Below the pieces are notes generated by a model. The model did no database searches, had not been told where the DNA came from, and worked only from the letters and a program-made list of their open reading frames with translations. Shown in pieces: positions 35,756 to 44,965 of a stretch of DNA of 64,000 nucleotides; within the stretch, counting starts at the first letter, position 1, and the number at the start of each line of letters is the position of its first letter. The stretch comes from Synechococcus sp. M16.1 (GTDB lineage: Bacteria > Cyanobacteriota > Cyanobacteriia > PCC-6307 > Cyanobiaceae). A program made the position numbers and the translations under genes. The DNA lies in NCBI RefSeq assembly GCF_014279895.1, contig NZ_CP047954.1, positions 806,001 to 870,000 on the forward strand, in the 5' to 3' direction.

Positions 35756-37858
35756 TCAGGCCGCGGGCACCAGGCCGGAATGGCGAATCAAGGCTTCGGT
35801 GCTGGCAGGACGGCCTCGGAAGGCTTCAAACACCTCTGCTGGAGATCGGCTGCCACCGAGGCTGAGCACGGTGTCGCGGAAGCGGGCTCCCGTTGCACGC
35901 ACCTGATCCTCCTGATCCAGACCCACCTCCTCAAAAGCGGAGAAGGCATCTGCGCTGAGCACCTCAGCCCACTTGTAGGAGTAGTACCCAGCGGAGTAGC
36001 CCCCCGCGAAGATGTGGCCGAAGGCACAGAGGAACTGATCCTCCGGGATGGGATCCATCACCGTGGTGGTGGCCGCGATCTCACGGCGCAGTCCGTCTGG
36101 GCTGACGCCGAGTTCCGGGGTCCACTGGCTGTGGAGACGAAGGTCACTCAAGGCAAAGTGAACCTGCCGCAGGGTGGCGAGGCCTGCATTGAAGGTGCGG
36201 CTGCTGCGCAGCTTGTTGAATTCCGATTCAGGCAGGGGTTCACCGGTTTGCCAGTGGCGCGCCATGCCCATCAAGGTGGCGTGATCAAGGCACCAGTTCT
36301 CCATGAACTGGCTGGGGAGTTCCACGGCATCCCATTCCACGTTGCTGATGCCGGCGGCTTCCGGTTCCTCAACGGTGGTGAGCATGTGCTGGAGCCCATG
36401 GCCGAATTCATGGAAGAGGGTCTCTACTTCCTCAAAGCTCATCAGGCTGGGCGTGTCGCCCACAGGTGGGGTCTGGTTGCAGACCAGGTAGGCCACCGGC
36501 AGCACCACAGAGCCATCGGGTTTCTTGCTCAGGCCCAGGCATTCATCCATCCAGGCTCCGCCGCGTTTGCTGGCGGGCCTGCTGTAAGGGTCGAGGTAGA
36601 AGCCGGCAATCGGTGTGCCATCGGAGCGCTTCACCCGGAAGAAGCGCACATCGTCGTTCCAGGTCGGTGCCTCGCCGTCGGCGGCAACGATCTCGACGTC
36701 GAACAGACGCGTACAAAGGCTGAACAGGCCTTCGAGCACCTGCGGCAGCGGGAACCAGGGACGCAGCGCCTCTTGGTCCAGATCGAACCGGGATTGGCGC
36801 AACTTCTCCGACCAGTAGGGGATGTCCCAAGGGGCCAGCTCATCGGCTTCGGGGGCCTTGTGCTCCCTGGCGATGGCTTGGAGATCCTGCAGCTCTTGCT
36901 CAGCTGCTGGGTATGCCGCAGCGCGCAGTTCTTCCAGCAGTGCTTCCACCGCCGGAACATCGTCAGCCATCTTGGCGCTGAGGCTGAGGTCAGCCCAATG
37001 GGCATAGCCCAGGCGGGACGCTTGCTCGCGCCTCAGGGTCAGGATCTCCTCGATCAGTGCCCGGTTGTCGAGTTCGCCTTCACTGGCCCGCCCCACATGG
37101 GCGCGATAGGCCTTCTCCCGCAGGGATCGGTTGTTGGCGTGGGTGAGGAAGGGCAGATAGCGGGGCATGTCCAGTCCCAGCAACCACGGTCCGGACTCCG
37201 CAGACGCATCAGCATCCCCTGCTTCACGCGCTGCGGCGGCCAGTGCCTCCAAGGCCCGTTGCGGCAGGCCTTCCACCTCATGGGGCTGGCTGAGTTTCAG
37301 GGTCCACTGCTGCGTTGCATCGAGCACGTGGTTGCCGAACTGGGTGGAGAGAGCAGCCAGGCGTTCACTGGTGCTGTTGAAGGCTGCCTTCTCATCGCCA
37401 CTGAGGCCAACACCGCGCTGCTGCATCGAGAGCAGCTCGGATTTCAGGATCCGCTCCTGGGTTGGGTTGAGCGGTTCGGAGGGATCGCTTTGGAGGGCCA
37501 TCAAGGCCCGATGAAGAATCTGGCTTTGGCCAAGCCGGTTGCTGAGGCGCACAACATCCGGTTGCTGGGCCGCATGGGCATCGCGCAGCTCAGGGGAATT
37601 GCAGACGCCATTGAGGTGTGACACCACACCCCAGCTCCAACGCAGCCGTTCGCCGATGGCCTGCAGCGGTTGCATCACCCGATCCCAGGACAGCTTTGAG
37701 GGTCCGGCGAGAGCTGTCTCAAGAGCCTGCTCGAGCGCAGTGAAGTCCTGATCCAGCTGTGCGAGCAAAACCGGGATGTCTGTGCTGACGAGCTCAGGGG
37801 AAATGGCCCGGAACTCGGGAAGCCCTTGGCCGCGCAGGAGGGGGGAAACAGTCGACAT
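35756..37858 (-). CDS. prlC: M3-family oligopeptidase (oligopeptidase A type)
   Basis: A 700-residue thimet-type metallopeptidase with the zinc motif HEFGHGLQH (in EEVETLFHEFGHGLQHML), a third ligand Glu downstream, and M3 sequences GFYLDPYSRPASKRGGAWMDE and FGHIFAGGYSAGYYSYKWAEVLS. It degrades short peptides in the cytoplasm. ATG 37858 (MSTVSPLLRG) begins one base beyond the ndhD stop; an in-frame extension to 37921 would overlap ndhD. A 613-codon open frame on the opposite strand is a shadow. Confidence 0.93.
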   Translation of the reverse strand: MSTVSPLLRGQGLPEFRAISPELVSTDIPVLLAQLDQDFTALEQALETALAGPSKLSWDRVMQPLQAIGERLRWSWGVVSHLNGVCNSPELRDAHAAQQPDVVRLSNRLGQSQILHRALMALQSDPSEPLNPTQERILKSELLSMQQRGVGLSGDEKAAFNSTSERLAALSTQFGNHVLDATQQWTLKLSQPHEVEGLPQRALEALAAAAREAGDADASAESGPWLLGLDMPRYLPFLTHANNRSLREKAYRAHVGRASEGELDNRALIEEILTLRREQASRLGYAHWADLSLSAKMADDVPAVEALLEELRAAAYPAAEQELQDLQAIAREHKAPEADELAPWDIPYWSEKLRQSRFDLDQEALRPWFPLPQVLEGLFSLCTRLFDVEIVAADGEAPTWNDDVRFFRVKRSDGTPIAGFYLDPYSRPASKRGGAWMDECLGLSKKPDGSVVLPVAYLVCNQTPPVGDTPSLMSFEEVETLFHEFGHGLQHMLTTVEEPEAAGISNVEWDAVELPSQFMENWCLDHATLMGMARHWQTGEPLPESEFNKLRSSRTFNAGLATLRQVHFALSDLRLHSQWTPELGVSPDGLRREIAATTTVMDPIPEDQFLCAFGHIFAGGYSAGYYSYKWAEVLSADAFSAFEEVGLDQEDQVRATGARFRDTVLSLGGSRSPAEVFEAFRGRPASTEALIRHSGLVPAA

Positions 37859-37859
37859 C

Positions 37860-39395
37860 TCAGCTGGCAATGAACTGCAGGGCCAGAGCGTTGGTGGAAG
37901 CTTCGTAGAGGTCCATGGCAATGCGGGGCCAGATGCCGATCACCAGGGTTGGCACCAGCAGGCTCAGGCCAATCACCAGCTCCCTGGGGCGCATGTCAGC
38001 GACGCTGGCCAGGGCCGGAATCCTGGGGCCGAAGAACACCCGTCGGCACATGGAGAGCAGATAAATCGGTGTGAGCACCAGTCCGATGGCGGCCAGCAGA
38101 ACGGTGATCGATCGGAACACTGACGTGAAGGCTTCCTGGCTGGTGATGCCGAGGAACACGGTGATTTCACTGATGAAGCCACTCATGCCCGGCAGCGCCA
38201 GCGACGCCAGGGAGCTGGCCAGGAAGAAGGCAAACGTGATGGGCAGTGCCTTGGCCAGTCCGCCCATGTTGGGGATCGAGAGGGTCTTGGTTCGCTCGTA
38301 GAACACCCCCGTCACGAAGAACATCGCGGCTGCGATCAGGCCATGGCTCACCATCTGGAGCATGGCTCCACTGATTCCCAGGGCATCAACGGCACCGATC
38401 CCCACCAGCACAAAGCCCATGTGGCTCACGGAACTGCAGGCGATCCTGCGTTTCACGTTGTCCTGGGCGAAGGCGTTGAGCGCGCCGTAAACGATGTTCA
38501 CGATCCCAAGGATCACCAGGGCTGGCGCCAGGGTGGCGTGCGCTTCGGGAAGCATCTGCACGTTGAAGCGCAGCAGGGCGTAGCCGCCCATCTTCAGGAG
38601 CACCCCGGCCAGCAGCATCGATACCGGAGCGTTGGCCTCACCGTGGGCATCGGGCAGCCAGGTGTGGAGCGGGAACATCGGCAGTTTCACGCCGAAGCCA
38701 ATCAAGAAACCCAAGTAACACAACAGGCCGAAGCTGCCGCCGGGAGAACGGGCCGCCAGTTCCGTGATGTTGAAGGTGAACGTGTCACCGGAGAGGGCCA
38801 GTGCCAGGCCGCTGATCAGGATCAGCAGAGAGGCCAGGGCCGTGTAGAGGATGAATTTGGTGGCGGCGTACTGGCGGTTCTGTCCGCCCCAGATGGCAAT
38901 CAGCAGGTAGACGGGAACCAGTTCCAGCTCCCAGGCCAGGAAGAAGAGCAGGAAGTCCTGCGACAGAAACACCAGGCCCTGGGCCGAGGCCTGAACAAGC
39001 ATCAGGGCGAAGTACAGCCGTGACTTGCGCTGAACCGACCAGCTGGCCGCCACAGACAGAAACGTGACCAGGCCGCTGAGCACCACAAGCGGTGCTGAAA
39101 GACCATCCACACCAAGGGACCATTCGAGGCCGAGTGCCGGGAGCCAGCTCACCCGCTCCACCAGCTGCAGCCCTTCAGTGCTGGGGTCGAAGCGGGTGGC
39201 AAACACCCCCATCATCAAAAGAAGATCGACCAGAAGGACGACCAGGGTGATGATCTTGGGCGCGGGGGAAGGCTTCTCTTCGCTGCTCGGAACCAGTGGC
39301 AGCACCAGAGCTGCTGCCGCCGGCAACAGCACAATCAGCGACAACCAAGGGAAGGGACTGCCCGAGACAGCAAGCTCTGCTAACCCAGCATCCAT
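37860..39395 (-). CDS. ndhD: NAD(P)H-quinone oxidoreductase subunit 4
   Basis: A 511-residue polytopic protein with about 14 transmembrane segments. It shows the antiporter-like proton-channel core: [16 protein letters not shown] with the conserved Glu, [23 protein letters not shown] with the conserved Lys and His, and [16 protein letters not shown]. It pumps protons in thylakoid NDH-1. The sequence looks like the respiratory/cyclic NdhD1-type rather than a CO2-uptake form, but the call of type is tentative. Confidence 0.94.
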   Translation of the reverse strand: MDAGLAELAVSGSPFPWLSLIVLLPAAAALVLPLVPSSEEKPSPAPKIITLVVLLVDLLLMMGVFATRFDPSTEGLQLVERVSWLPALGLEWSLGVDGLSAPLVVLSGLVTFLSVAASWSVQRKSRLYFALMLVQASAQGLVFLSQDFLLFFLAWELELVPVYLLIAIWGGQNRQYAATKFILYTALASLLILISGLALALSGDTFTFNITELAARSPGGSFGLLCYLGFLIGFGVKLPMFPLHTWLPDAHGEANAPVSMLLAGVLLKMGGYALLRFNVQMLPEAHATLAPALVILGIVNIVYGALNAFAQDNVKRRIACSSVSHMGFVLVGIGAVDALGISGAMLQMVSHGLIAAAMFFVTGVFYERTKTLSIPNMGGLAKALPITFAFFLASSLASLALPGMSGFISEITVFLGITSQEAFTSVFRSITVLLAAIGLVLTPIYLLSMCRRVFFGPRIPALASVADMRPRELVIGLSLLVPTLVIGIWPRIAMDLYEASTNALALQFIAS

Positions 39396-39452
39396 TCCGT
39401 GTCCGCAATCTTTAACAAAGCTAACAGGGCTGAATGCCCTGTTTAGGTGGAT

Positions 39453-40400
39453 CTACTCATCGTCGGCCGGTTGCCAGTGGCTGCCTGAGGTCTGCAAATT
39501 CAGCACCGGCGCGCGGCTGGCGACCCCGGCAGCTTCCCAGGCTTTGACCATGGCTCGGCTGACGGCTGGGCCATTGTCTTCCTCGCACAGAGCCAGAACA
39601 CTTGGTCCGGCTCCGCTGATGGCGCAACCCCAGGCTCCCGCGTCCATGGCGGCCTGTTTGACCTGGTCGCCGCCTTTGATCAGGCGCCAGCGGTAAGGCT
39701 CGTGCAAGCGATCGTGCATGCCGTCGGAGATCAGATCACCATTGCCGGTGCGCAGCCCTTGCAGCAGCAGTGTCAGGGCACCCAGGTTGACCACAGCGTC
39801 GCCAACGGGGATGGCCTTGGGCATGGCCCGGCGGGCTTCGCTTGTGCTCAGGCGAATCGATGGAATCGCCACGACGGCCTTCACGCTCGGCGTCCATTCG
39901 CAACGCACCACGCGCCAGCGCTGAGAGGCGGCCTTGGCGGTCATGCAGAGGCCCCCCAGAAGGGAGGGCACAACGTTGTCCGGGTGACCTTCGATATCGA
40001 TGGCCAGCTCCAGCAGCTTCTCTTTGGAGAGAGGCTCACCGACGAGGGCATTGGCTCCCATCAATCCCGCCACGATCGCCGTGGCACTGCTGCCCAGCCC
40101 CCGTGCCGGCGGGACGGCAAGACGCACCCGTGCCTCAAGGGCGACGGGTTCCAGCCCAGCCGCTTTCCACACCCGTTGGGCCGCTCGGTAAACGAGGTTC
40201 TCCGGCCCACCCCGGAGGTGACTGCCCTCCGTTCCCTCAATAATCAGCTCAAATCGTTCACCGCCCCCTTCGATCCGCCGCATCGCGAAGCGGTTGTTCA
40301 GATCAAGGGCTGCACCGAGGCAGTCAAATCCGGGGCCGAGATTGGCGGTGGTTGCCGGGACGTCCACGACCACTTTCTGACCGATGCGCGGCTGCGCCAT
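39453..40400 (-). CDS. thrB: Homoserine kinase
   Basis: A 315-residue GHMP kinase with VVVDVPATTANLGPGFDCLG, the ATP loop AVPPARGLGSSATAIVAG, GHPDNVVPSLLGG, and the C-terminal GAWGCAISGAGPSVLAL. It phosphorylates homoserine for threonine synthesis. ATG 40400 (MAQPRIGQ) is the normal start; a long in-frame stretch upstream overlaps glk and is not coding. Confidence 0.96.
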   Translation of the reverse strand: MAQPRIGQKVVVDVPATTANLGPGFDCLGAALDLNNRFAMRRIEGGGERFELIIEGTEGSHLRGGPENLVYRAAQRVWKAAGLEPVALEARVRLAVPPARGLGSSATAIVAGLMGANALVGEPLSKEKLLELAIDIEGHPDNVVPSLLGGLCMTAKAASQRWRVVRCEWTPSVKAVVAIPSIRLSTSEARRAMPKAIPVGDAVVNLGALTLLLQGLRTGNGDLISDGMHDRLHEPYRWRLIKGGDQVKQAAMDAGAWGCAISGAGPSVLALCEEDNGPAVSRAMVKAWEAAGVASRAPVLNLQTSGSHWQPADDE

Positions 40401-40414
40401 CGCTGATCCTCTGC

Positions 40415-41449
40415 TCAGGCCAGTGTCCCACCTGACTCCGCCAGCATCCTGGCGCGACAGGCTGCACTGAACAGTCCGGCATCGGGATCGATCACCGCTG
40501 TGACCTGCATCCCTTCGATCAGTTCGCGGAAGCGTCCCTTGTCGCGCATCGCATTGAGAAAGCTGGCGGATTGCAGTCCTTTCAATTGTTTTGATGCGGT
40601 GCCCCCGCCAACCCAGAGGCCTCCTGTGCAGAGTTCCTGAAGGGCAAGATCGCCTGCCGCTGAGCCATAGGCCTCCAGCCAAAGCTGTAGGGCGCGTTGC
40701 ATCAAGGGATCACCCCCTTCAGCGGCAACGCTCACCTGAGCGGGAAGATCGTTGGAACTGTTGCGCCGCCAAGCCTCAGCCACGCTGTGCAGGGGGTGCA
40801 TGGCGGCATCAGGTTTCTGAAGCAGCCAGTGGGCCACATGCCCCAGGCCGGTGCCACTCACGATGCGTTCGATCGAAAGGCGGCTGACGCCGAGGTCTTG
40901 TTTGAGCCAGCAGGCCAGCTCCCATTCCGCTTCGTTGCGCGGAGCAAATTCGCGGTGCCCGCCTTCGCTCGCCAGGGCCACCAGTCCCTGTTCGCTCTGC
41001 AGGCCTCGCGCCATGCCGAGACCGGTGCCTGCCCCAAGAATGGCCAGGGGGCCCTTGTCTTGGTGGCCCTTCTGAAGGATCGCCTGCTGATGGCTGTCGA
41101 AATGGGGCAGCCCGTAAATCAGCACGCCGAAATCATTCACCAGCTCGAGCTGTTCCATGCCAGCAGCCCGCGCCAGGTCGGCCTCCCGCAACCGCCAGGG
41201 CAGGTTGGTGATCCTTGCCTCCCTGTGTCGCACCGGACCGGCAACGGCGATGCAGGCATGCGCTGGAGCCGGGAGATCGGCGGGGCGATTGTTGAGGAAG
41301 GCCTCGAGCATCGGCTCAAGGGATGGCCATTCTCCCGAGCGGAAGCGTTCCTGGTGCAGCAGGCGCAGCTGGTCCGCCTCACTCCCGTAGAGAGCAAGCA
41401 GAGTCTTGGTGCCTCCCATATCCCCCGCCAGGAGTGTGCTGGTGGCCAT
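40415..41449 (-). CDS. glk: Glucokinase (bacterial Glk type)
   Basis: A 344-residue protein with the phosphate-binding LLAGDMGGTKTLLAL, ELVNDFGVLIYGLP with the catalytic Asp, ILGAGTGLGMA and GGHREFAPRNE. It belongs to the E. coli Glk family, distinct from the ROK kinase at 32574. It makes glucose 6-phosphate. ATG 41449 (MATSTLLAG) is used. It lies between thrB and thrS-associated genes on the same strand. Confidence 0.93.
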   Translation of the reverse strand: MATSTLLAGDMGGTKTLLALYGSEADQLRLLHQERFRSGEWPSLEPMLEAFLNNRPADLPAPAHACIAVAGPVRHREARITNLPWRLREADLARAAGMEQLELVNDFGVLIYGLPHFDSHQQAILQKGHQDKGPLAILGAGTGLGMARGLQSEQGLVALASEGGHREFAPRNEAEWELACWLKQDLGVSRLSIERIVSGTGLGHVAHWLLQKPDAAMHPLHSVAEAWRRNSSNDLPAQVSVAAEGGDPLMQRALQLWLEAYGSAAGDLALQELCTGGLWVGGGTASKQLKGLQSASFLNAMRDKGRFRELIEGMQVTAVIDPDAGLFSAACRARMLAESGGTLA

Positions 41450-41484
41450 CCAGGGCTGCGGCAACTCCTACCAGCGTGGTTGGC

Positions 41485-41880
41485 TCAGGAGAAGAAGTCC
41501 AGTGGAAGCGGTCCCCAGGTGGTGCTTGGCGTGGTGTCGTCGTCACCATGGCCACTGATCAGAATTCCTTCGCCAAGGCCGTGCTCGATCCGAATGCGGA
41601 TCGTGCCCCCCTTCTGATTGGCTTTCAGGAAAACAGGGCCCGGCTCCTCGGGGCTGTCGACGAGCTCCAGCGACTCCCACTGTTGGTTTTGCTCGAGGCT
41701 CCGCAGCGCTGTGAGGGCCTGCTCCCTGGACGGGGCCATGACGCCGATGGTGAACCAGCTGGCCTGGGCCATCGCCTGATCGAGTTCTCCTCGCAGCTCG
41801 TTTCTGATCTGGGGAGGCAACTCCGGCGCTCCCCGCAGACGCGCGAGATCGGCCAGGTGCTGCACAGGTGAATCCGTCAT
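41485..41880 (-). CDS. DUF1824 family protein
   Basis: A 131-residue soluble protein typical of cyanobacteria. The segments FTIGVMAPSREQALTALRSLE and GPVFLKANQKGGTIRIRIEHGLGEGILISGH, with the C-terminal FF pair (PLPLDFFS), fit DUF1824. The function is unknown. The start overlaps the thrS stop by 4 bases, so expression is coupled to threonyl-tRNA synthetase. Confidence 0.8.
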   Translation of the reverse strand: MTDSPVQHLADLARLRGAPELPPQIRNELRGELDQAMAQASWFTIGVMAPSREQALTALRSLEQNQQWESLELVDSPEEPGPVFLKANQKGGTIRIRIEHGLGEGILISGHGDDDTTPSTTWGPLPLDFFS

Positions 41881-43712
41881 CGGTTCAGCTCCAGGCCCGC
41901 GGCGCGCTCGCTGTTGGCCATCTGGGCAGCACTGAGAAGGTCGGCCACCGCTGTGACCCCGAGGTCACCTTCCCGTCGGCTGCGAAGGCTCACGGCGTTC
42001 TGCTCCGCTTCTTTGGCACCGATGACCGCCAGCACGGGGATCTTCATCTGTTCGCCTGTGCGGATCAACTTGCCGAGCCGCTCACCGCTGCGGTCGATCG
42101 TGGCGCGCACGCCAGCTTTGGTGAGTTGCTCCAACACTTGTTCGGAGTAGGGCTGCACCTCGTCGGTGACCGGCAGCAGACGCACCTGCTCGGGGGCCAG
42201 CCAGAAGGGGTAATCGCCGGCGTAGTTCTCGGTCATGATCCCGAAGAACCGCTCCAGCGAACCGAAGATGGCGCGGTGGATCATGATCGGCCGCTGCTTG
42301 CTGCCGTCGGCGGCGATGTAGTCGAGCTCGAACCGTTCCGGCAGATTGAAATCCAGTTGGATCGTGGAGCACTGCCACATCCGGCCGATGGCGTCTTCGA
42401 TCTTGAGATCGATTTTCGGGCCGTAGAACGCACCGCCGCCCTCATCGATTTTGTAGGCCCAACCCTTGCGCTCCAGCGCTTCAATCAGTCCCTTGGTGGC
42501 CAGGTCCCAGACGGCGTCATCGCCGATGGACTTCTCGGGGCGGGTGGAGAGGTTGATCTCGTAATTGCTGAAATCGAAGGCGGAGAGGATCCGTTCGGTG
42601 AGATCGAGGATCTTCAGGATCTCGTCGCTGATCTGCTCCGGCAGGCAGAACACGTGGGCATCGTCCTGGGTGAAGCCCCGCACCCGCATCAGACCGTGCA
42701 TCACACCGGGCCGCTCGTAGCGATACACCGTTCCAAGCTCCGCCCAGCGGATCGGCAGTTCCCGGTAGCTGCGCAGTTTGCTGGCGTAGGTGAGCACGTG
42801 GAACGGGCAGTTCATCGGCTTGAGCTGATACTCCCGTTCGTCCACCTCCATCGGACCGAACATGCTCTCGGCGTAGAAGTCGAGGTGGCCTGAGGTCTTC
42901 CAGAGGCTGATGTCCGCCACGTGGGGGGTGTAAAGGAGCTCGTATCCGCCCTCGAAGTGGGCCTGGCGCCAGAACTCCTCGATCAACAGGCGCATGCGGG
43001 CACCGCGGGGGTGCCAGAACACCAGACCAGCCCCGGCCTCATCCTCGATCGAGAAGAGGTCGAGGTCTTTGCCGATGCGGCGATGGTCGCGGCGAAGCGC
43101 TTCTTCCTTGCGACGTTTGTGCTCCGCCAGCTGTTCCGGGGTTTCCCAGGCCGTGCCGTAGATGCGTTGCAGCTGCGCTTTGGTTTCATCGCCTCGCCAG
43201 TAAGCGCCTGCCACGCTTTCCAGCTCGAAGGCTTTGGCATTGAGTTGGCCGGTGTGATCCACGTGGGGGCCAGCACAGAGGTCCCACCAGTCCTCACCAA
43301 GGGTGTAGAGGGTGATCGGCTCCTGCAGTCCTTCAAGAATCTCGAGCTTGTAGGGCTCGTTCTGGGCTTTGATTTTTTCCTCGGCCTCGTTGCGGCTCAC
43401 CTCGACGCGTTCGAGAGGCAGCTTCTTGTTGATGATCTTGATCATCCCCTTCTTGATGGCCTTCAGGTCGGCCTCGGTGAAGGGATCGGGATTGTCGAAG
43501 TCGTAATAGAAACCTGTTTCCGTCCAGGGGCCGATGGTGACGCGTGCCTTGGGAAACAACTGCTGCACGGCCATGGCCATCACATGGCTCATGGAGTGCC
43601 GAATCTTCAGTAGTTGATCGCTTTCGCTGGTCTTGGGCAGAACCACCGGTGCTGAAGGGGCTGGGGTGGTTGCTGCAGCGCTGCTCACCGGTTCAGGTTC
43701 AGGGCCCGCCAT
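41877..43712 (-). CDS. thrS: Threonyl-tRNA synthetase lacking the N-terminal TGS domain
   Basis: A 611-residue class II synthetase. The editing domain begins at about residue 37 (RHSMSHVMAMAVQQLFPKA with the HxxxH), preceded only by a Pro/Ala/Ser-rich linker instead of the ubiquitin-like TGS domain of E. coli ThrS. The catalytic core shows LKPMNCPFHVLTYAS, YRYERPGVMHGLMRVRGFTQDDAH, and the anticodon domain follows. It charges tRNA-Thr. ATG 43712 fits the divergent DUF2605 start, 3 bases away. Confidence 0.94.
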   Translation of the reverse strand: MAGPEPEPVSSAAATTPAPSAPVVLPKTSESDQLLKIRHSMSHVMAMAVQQLFPKARVTIGPWTETGFYYDFDNPDPFTEADLKAIKKGMIKIINKKLPLERVEVSRNEAEEKIKAQNEPYKLEILEGLQEPITLYTLGEDWWDLCAGPHVDHTGQLNAKAFELESVAGAYWRGDETKAQLQRIYGTAWETPEQLAEHKRRKEEALRRDHRRIGKDLDLFSIEDEAGAGLVFWHPRGARMRLLIEEFWRQAHFEGGYELLYTPHVADISLWKTSGHLDFYAESMFGPMEVDEREYQLKPMNCPFHVLTYASKLRSYRELPIRWAELGTVYRYERPGVMHGLMRVRGFTQDDAHVFCLPEQISDEILKILDLTERILSAFDFSNYEINLSTRPEKSIGDDAVWDLATKGLIEALERKGWAYKIDEGGGAFYGPKIDLKIEDAIGRMWQCSTIQLDFNLPERFELDYIAADGSKQRPIMIHRAIFGSLERFFGIMTENYAGDYPFWLAPEQVRLLPVTDEVQPYSEQVLEQLTKAGVRATIDRSGERLGKLIRTGEQMKIPVLAVIGAKEAEQNAVSLRSRREGDLGVTAVADLLSAAQMANSERAAGLELNR

Positions 43713-43715
43713 CCT

Positions 43716-44072
43716 ATGGGCGAGACCCGAGGGCATCAGGTGGGTGAGTCAACCAATCAGGAAGCTGGCGCACTCTTGGATGAGTTGCTGGCATCTCTGC
43801 TCGATGACTTCGAGCATTGGTTTCAGCGCGGTGAGGAGCTTCTGCAGGCCTGTCCAGAGGAGGTGATGCCGTTGCAGGAGCGCCGACGCATGCAGGAGCG
43901 GCTGCAGGACGGCAAGAAGGCCATTGCTGCAACACGCTCCCTTGTGGCTGCTTCAACGCAGCCCGTGGCGGTCTCGATGGAGGTGATGAACCCGTGGCAT
44001 GGCTTGGTCACGGAGGTGTGGGCCCTGGCCGCGAGGTTGGGCTCGAACCGTTCGCCTCAGGCCCCGAGCTGA
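43716..44072 (+). CDS. DUF2605 family protein
   Basis: A 118-residue, mostly helical protein with LLDELLASLLDDFEHWFQRGEELL and PLQERRRMQERLQDGKKAIAATRSL, a pattern of the cyanobacterial DUF2605 family. The function is unknown. It is divergent from thrS by only 3 bases, so the two promoters must lie within each other's genes. Its 3' end overlaps the lysozyme-like gene by 16 bases. Confidence 0.75.
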   Translation: MGETRGHQVGESTNQEAGALLDELLASLLDDFEHWFQRGEELLQACPEEVMPLQERRRMQERLQDGKKAIAATRSLVAASTQPVAVSMEVMNPWHGLVTEVWALAARLGSNRSPQAPS

Positions 44073-44731
44073 TTGCGCAGCTGGCGCAGGTTGTTGCTGT
44101 AGAAGCTCGCCAGTTCTTGAGGGCTCTTAACCGGTTGACCGTAGGCGGAGCGGCCGGTCCAGGTGGGGAAGGATGCCCATTCGGGAGCCAGCTTCGCCAT
44201 GGCGTTTCTGGTTAGCCCTTTCCGGTCAATTTCATTGAGAGCACCGCGACGCTCAACAAGGTGCAGAGCGGCTTGGTCCTGGTGCCTGGGCTCGAAGCTG
44301 GACAGCTTGAGCTCCTTCGCCACGCCCTTCCAGGTCTTGGGCAGGAATTGATAGGCCCCCGCTGCGGCGCTTGTGTAGCGCTTCACGATCACCCGCTCGG
44401 GATGACGTGAGAGGTCCTGAAACTGCCCGCCGCCGTACATGATCCGGTAGCCCTTGTCTTCACCGTCTTTCCAGGTGCCCTCGGCGTAGCGAATGGTGTT
44501 GAGCAGGGCGCGTCGCTCAGGTGTCAGCTCGTAATGACCACCCTCCTTGCCGGAGGACAGGGTGGCGCGGCTGCTGGTGGCGCTTTGCTCTGCCTGTTCT
44601 GCGGGCGCCTCTGCGTTCTGGAGCGGCTGTTTGGCTCCTGCGGACAGCACCAATCCTGCGGTCAGGGCTGCACCGACGACAGGCCGGCTCCAACGTGTGG
44701 CTGGGCTGAACGCAGAAAAAAGGCGATGCAC
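44057..44731 (-). CDS. GH104 (lambda lysozyme-like) muramidase
   Basis: A ~224-residue exported protein: N-terminal hydrophobic segment (VVGAALTAGLVLSAGA), a Gln/Glu/Ala linker, then the lysozyme domain with LLNTIRYAEGTWKDGEDKGY (catalytic Glu), IMYGGGQFQDLSRHP, SAAAGAYQFLPKTW and RHQDQAALHLVERRGAL, as in lambda endolysin and its bacterial relatives. It would cut peptidoglycan in the periplasm. The start is uncertain: GTG 44731 or TTG 44740. The isolated position and lack of holin or phage genes suggest a host cell-wall enzyme. Confidence 0.82.
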   Translation of the reverse strand: MHRLFSAFSPATRWSRPVVGAALTAGLVLSAGAKQPLQNAEAPAEQAEQSATSSRATLSSGKEGGHYELTPERRALLNTIRYAEGTWKDGEDKGYRIMYGGGQFQDLSRHPERVIVKRYTSAAAGAYQFLPKTWKGVAKELKLSSFEPRHQDQAALHLVERRGALNEIDRKGLTRNAMAKLAPEWASFPTWTGRSAYGQPVKSPQELASFYSNNLRQLRNQLGA

Positions 44732-44965
44732 GCAGAACAATCAGGTGGACGATCACAGTGCTGGCCCACGAGGCCTGGACGCGAGATCGGTGCCTGAGGG
44801 GTTGACGCGTTGTCTGTGCTGTGTATGTGCAGCTGAGAGAAGGCTGAGAGTCTTGCGAGACTCGCGTCTGCGGCTGACGTTGTCTCCCTCAGGCCTCAGG
44901 GGCCATGGCTTGAGCCCATGGCCGTCGCATTGATCAGAGCAGCTAATGCTTCTCTTTGTTGCTGA
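44732..44965. other. Intergenic interval with palindrome
   Basis: No coding frame seen. It contains a perfect inverted repeat GGCCATGG (44901-44908) and CCATGGCC (44916-44923) with a 7-base loop, and a smaller hairpin around 44848-44865 (GAGTCTtgcgAGACTC). There is no T run, so these are not clear terminators. The lysozyme-like gene's promoter must be here. Confidence 0.5.

Noticed and set aside
35780-37621. 613-codon open frame opposite the oligopeptidase gene
   Set aside because: The opposite strand encodes an M3 peptidase with all motifs; the antisense product has no recognisable domain.
44057-44731. Prophage lysis gene
   Set aside because: A lambda-like lysozyme fold is present, but there is no holin, portal, capsid or integrase nearby and the gene has an export signal, which fits a host enzyme.
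44901-44923. Palindrome GGCCATGG/CCATGGCC as a terminator
   Set aside because: There is no T run after either arm and it is not placed after a gene end on the plus strand; kept only as an intergenic hairpin.
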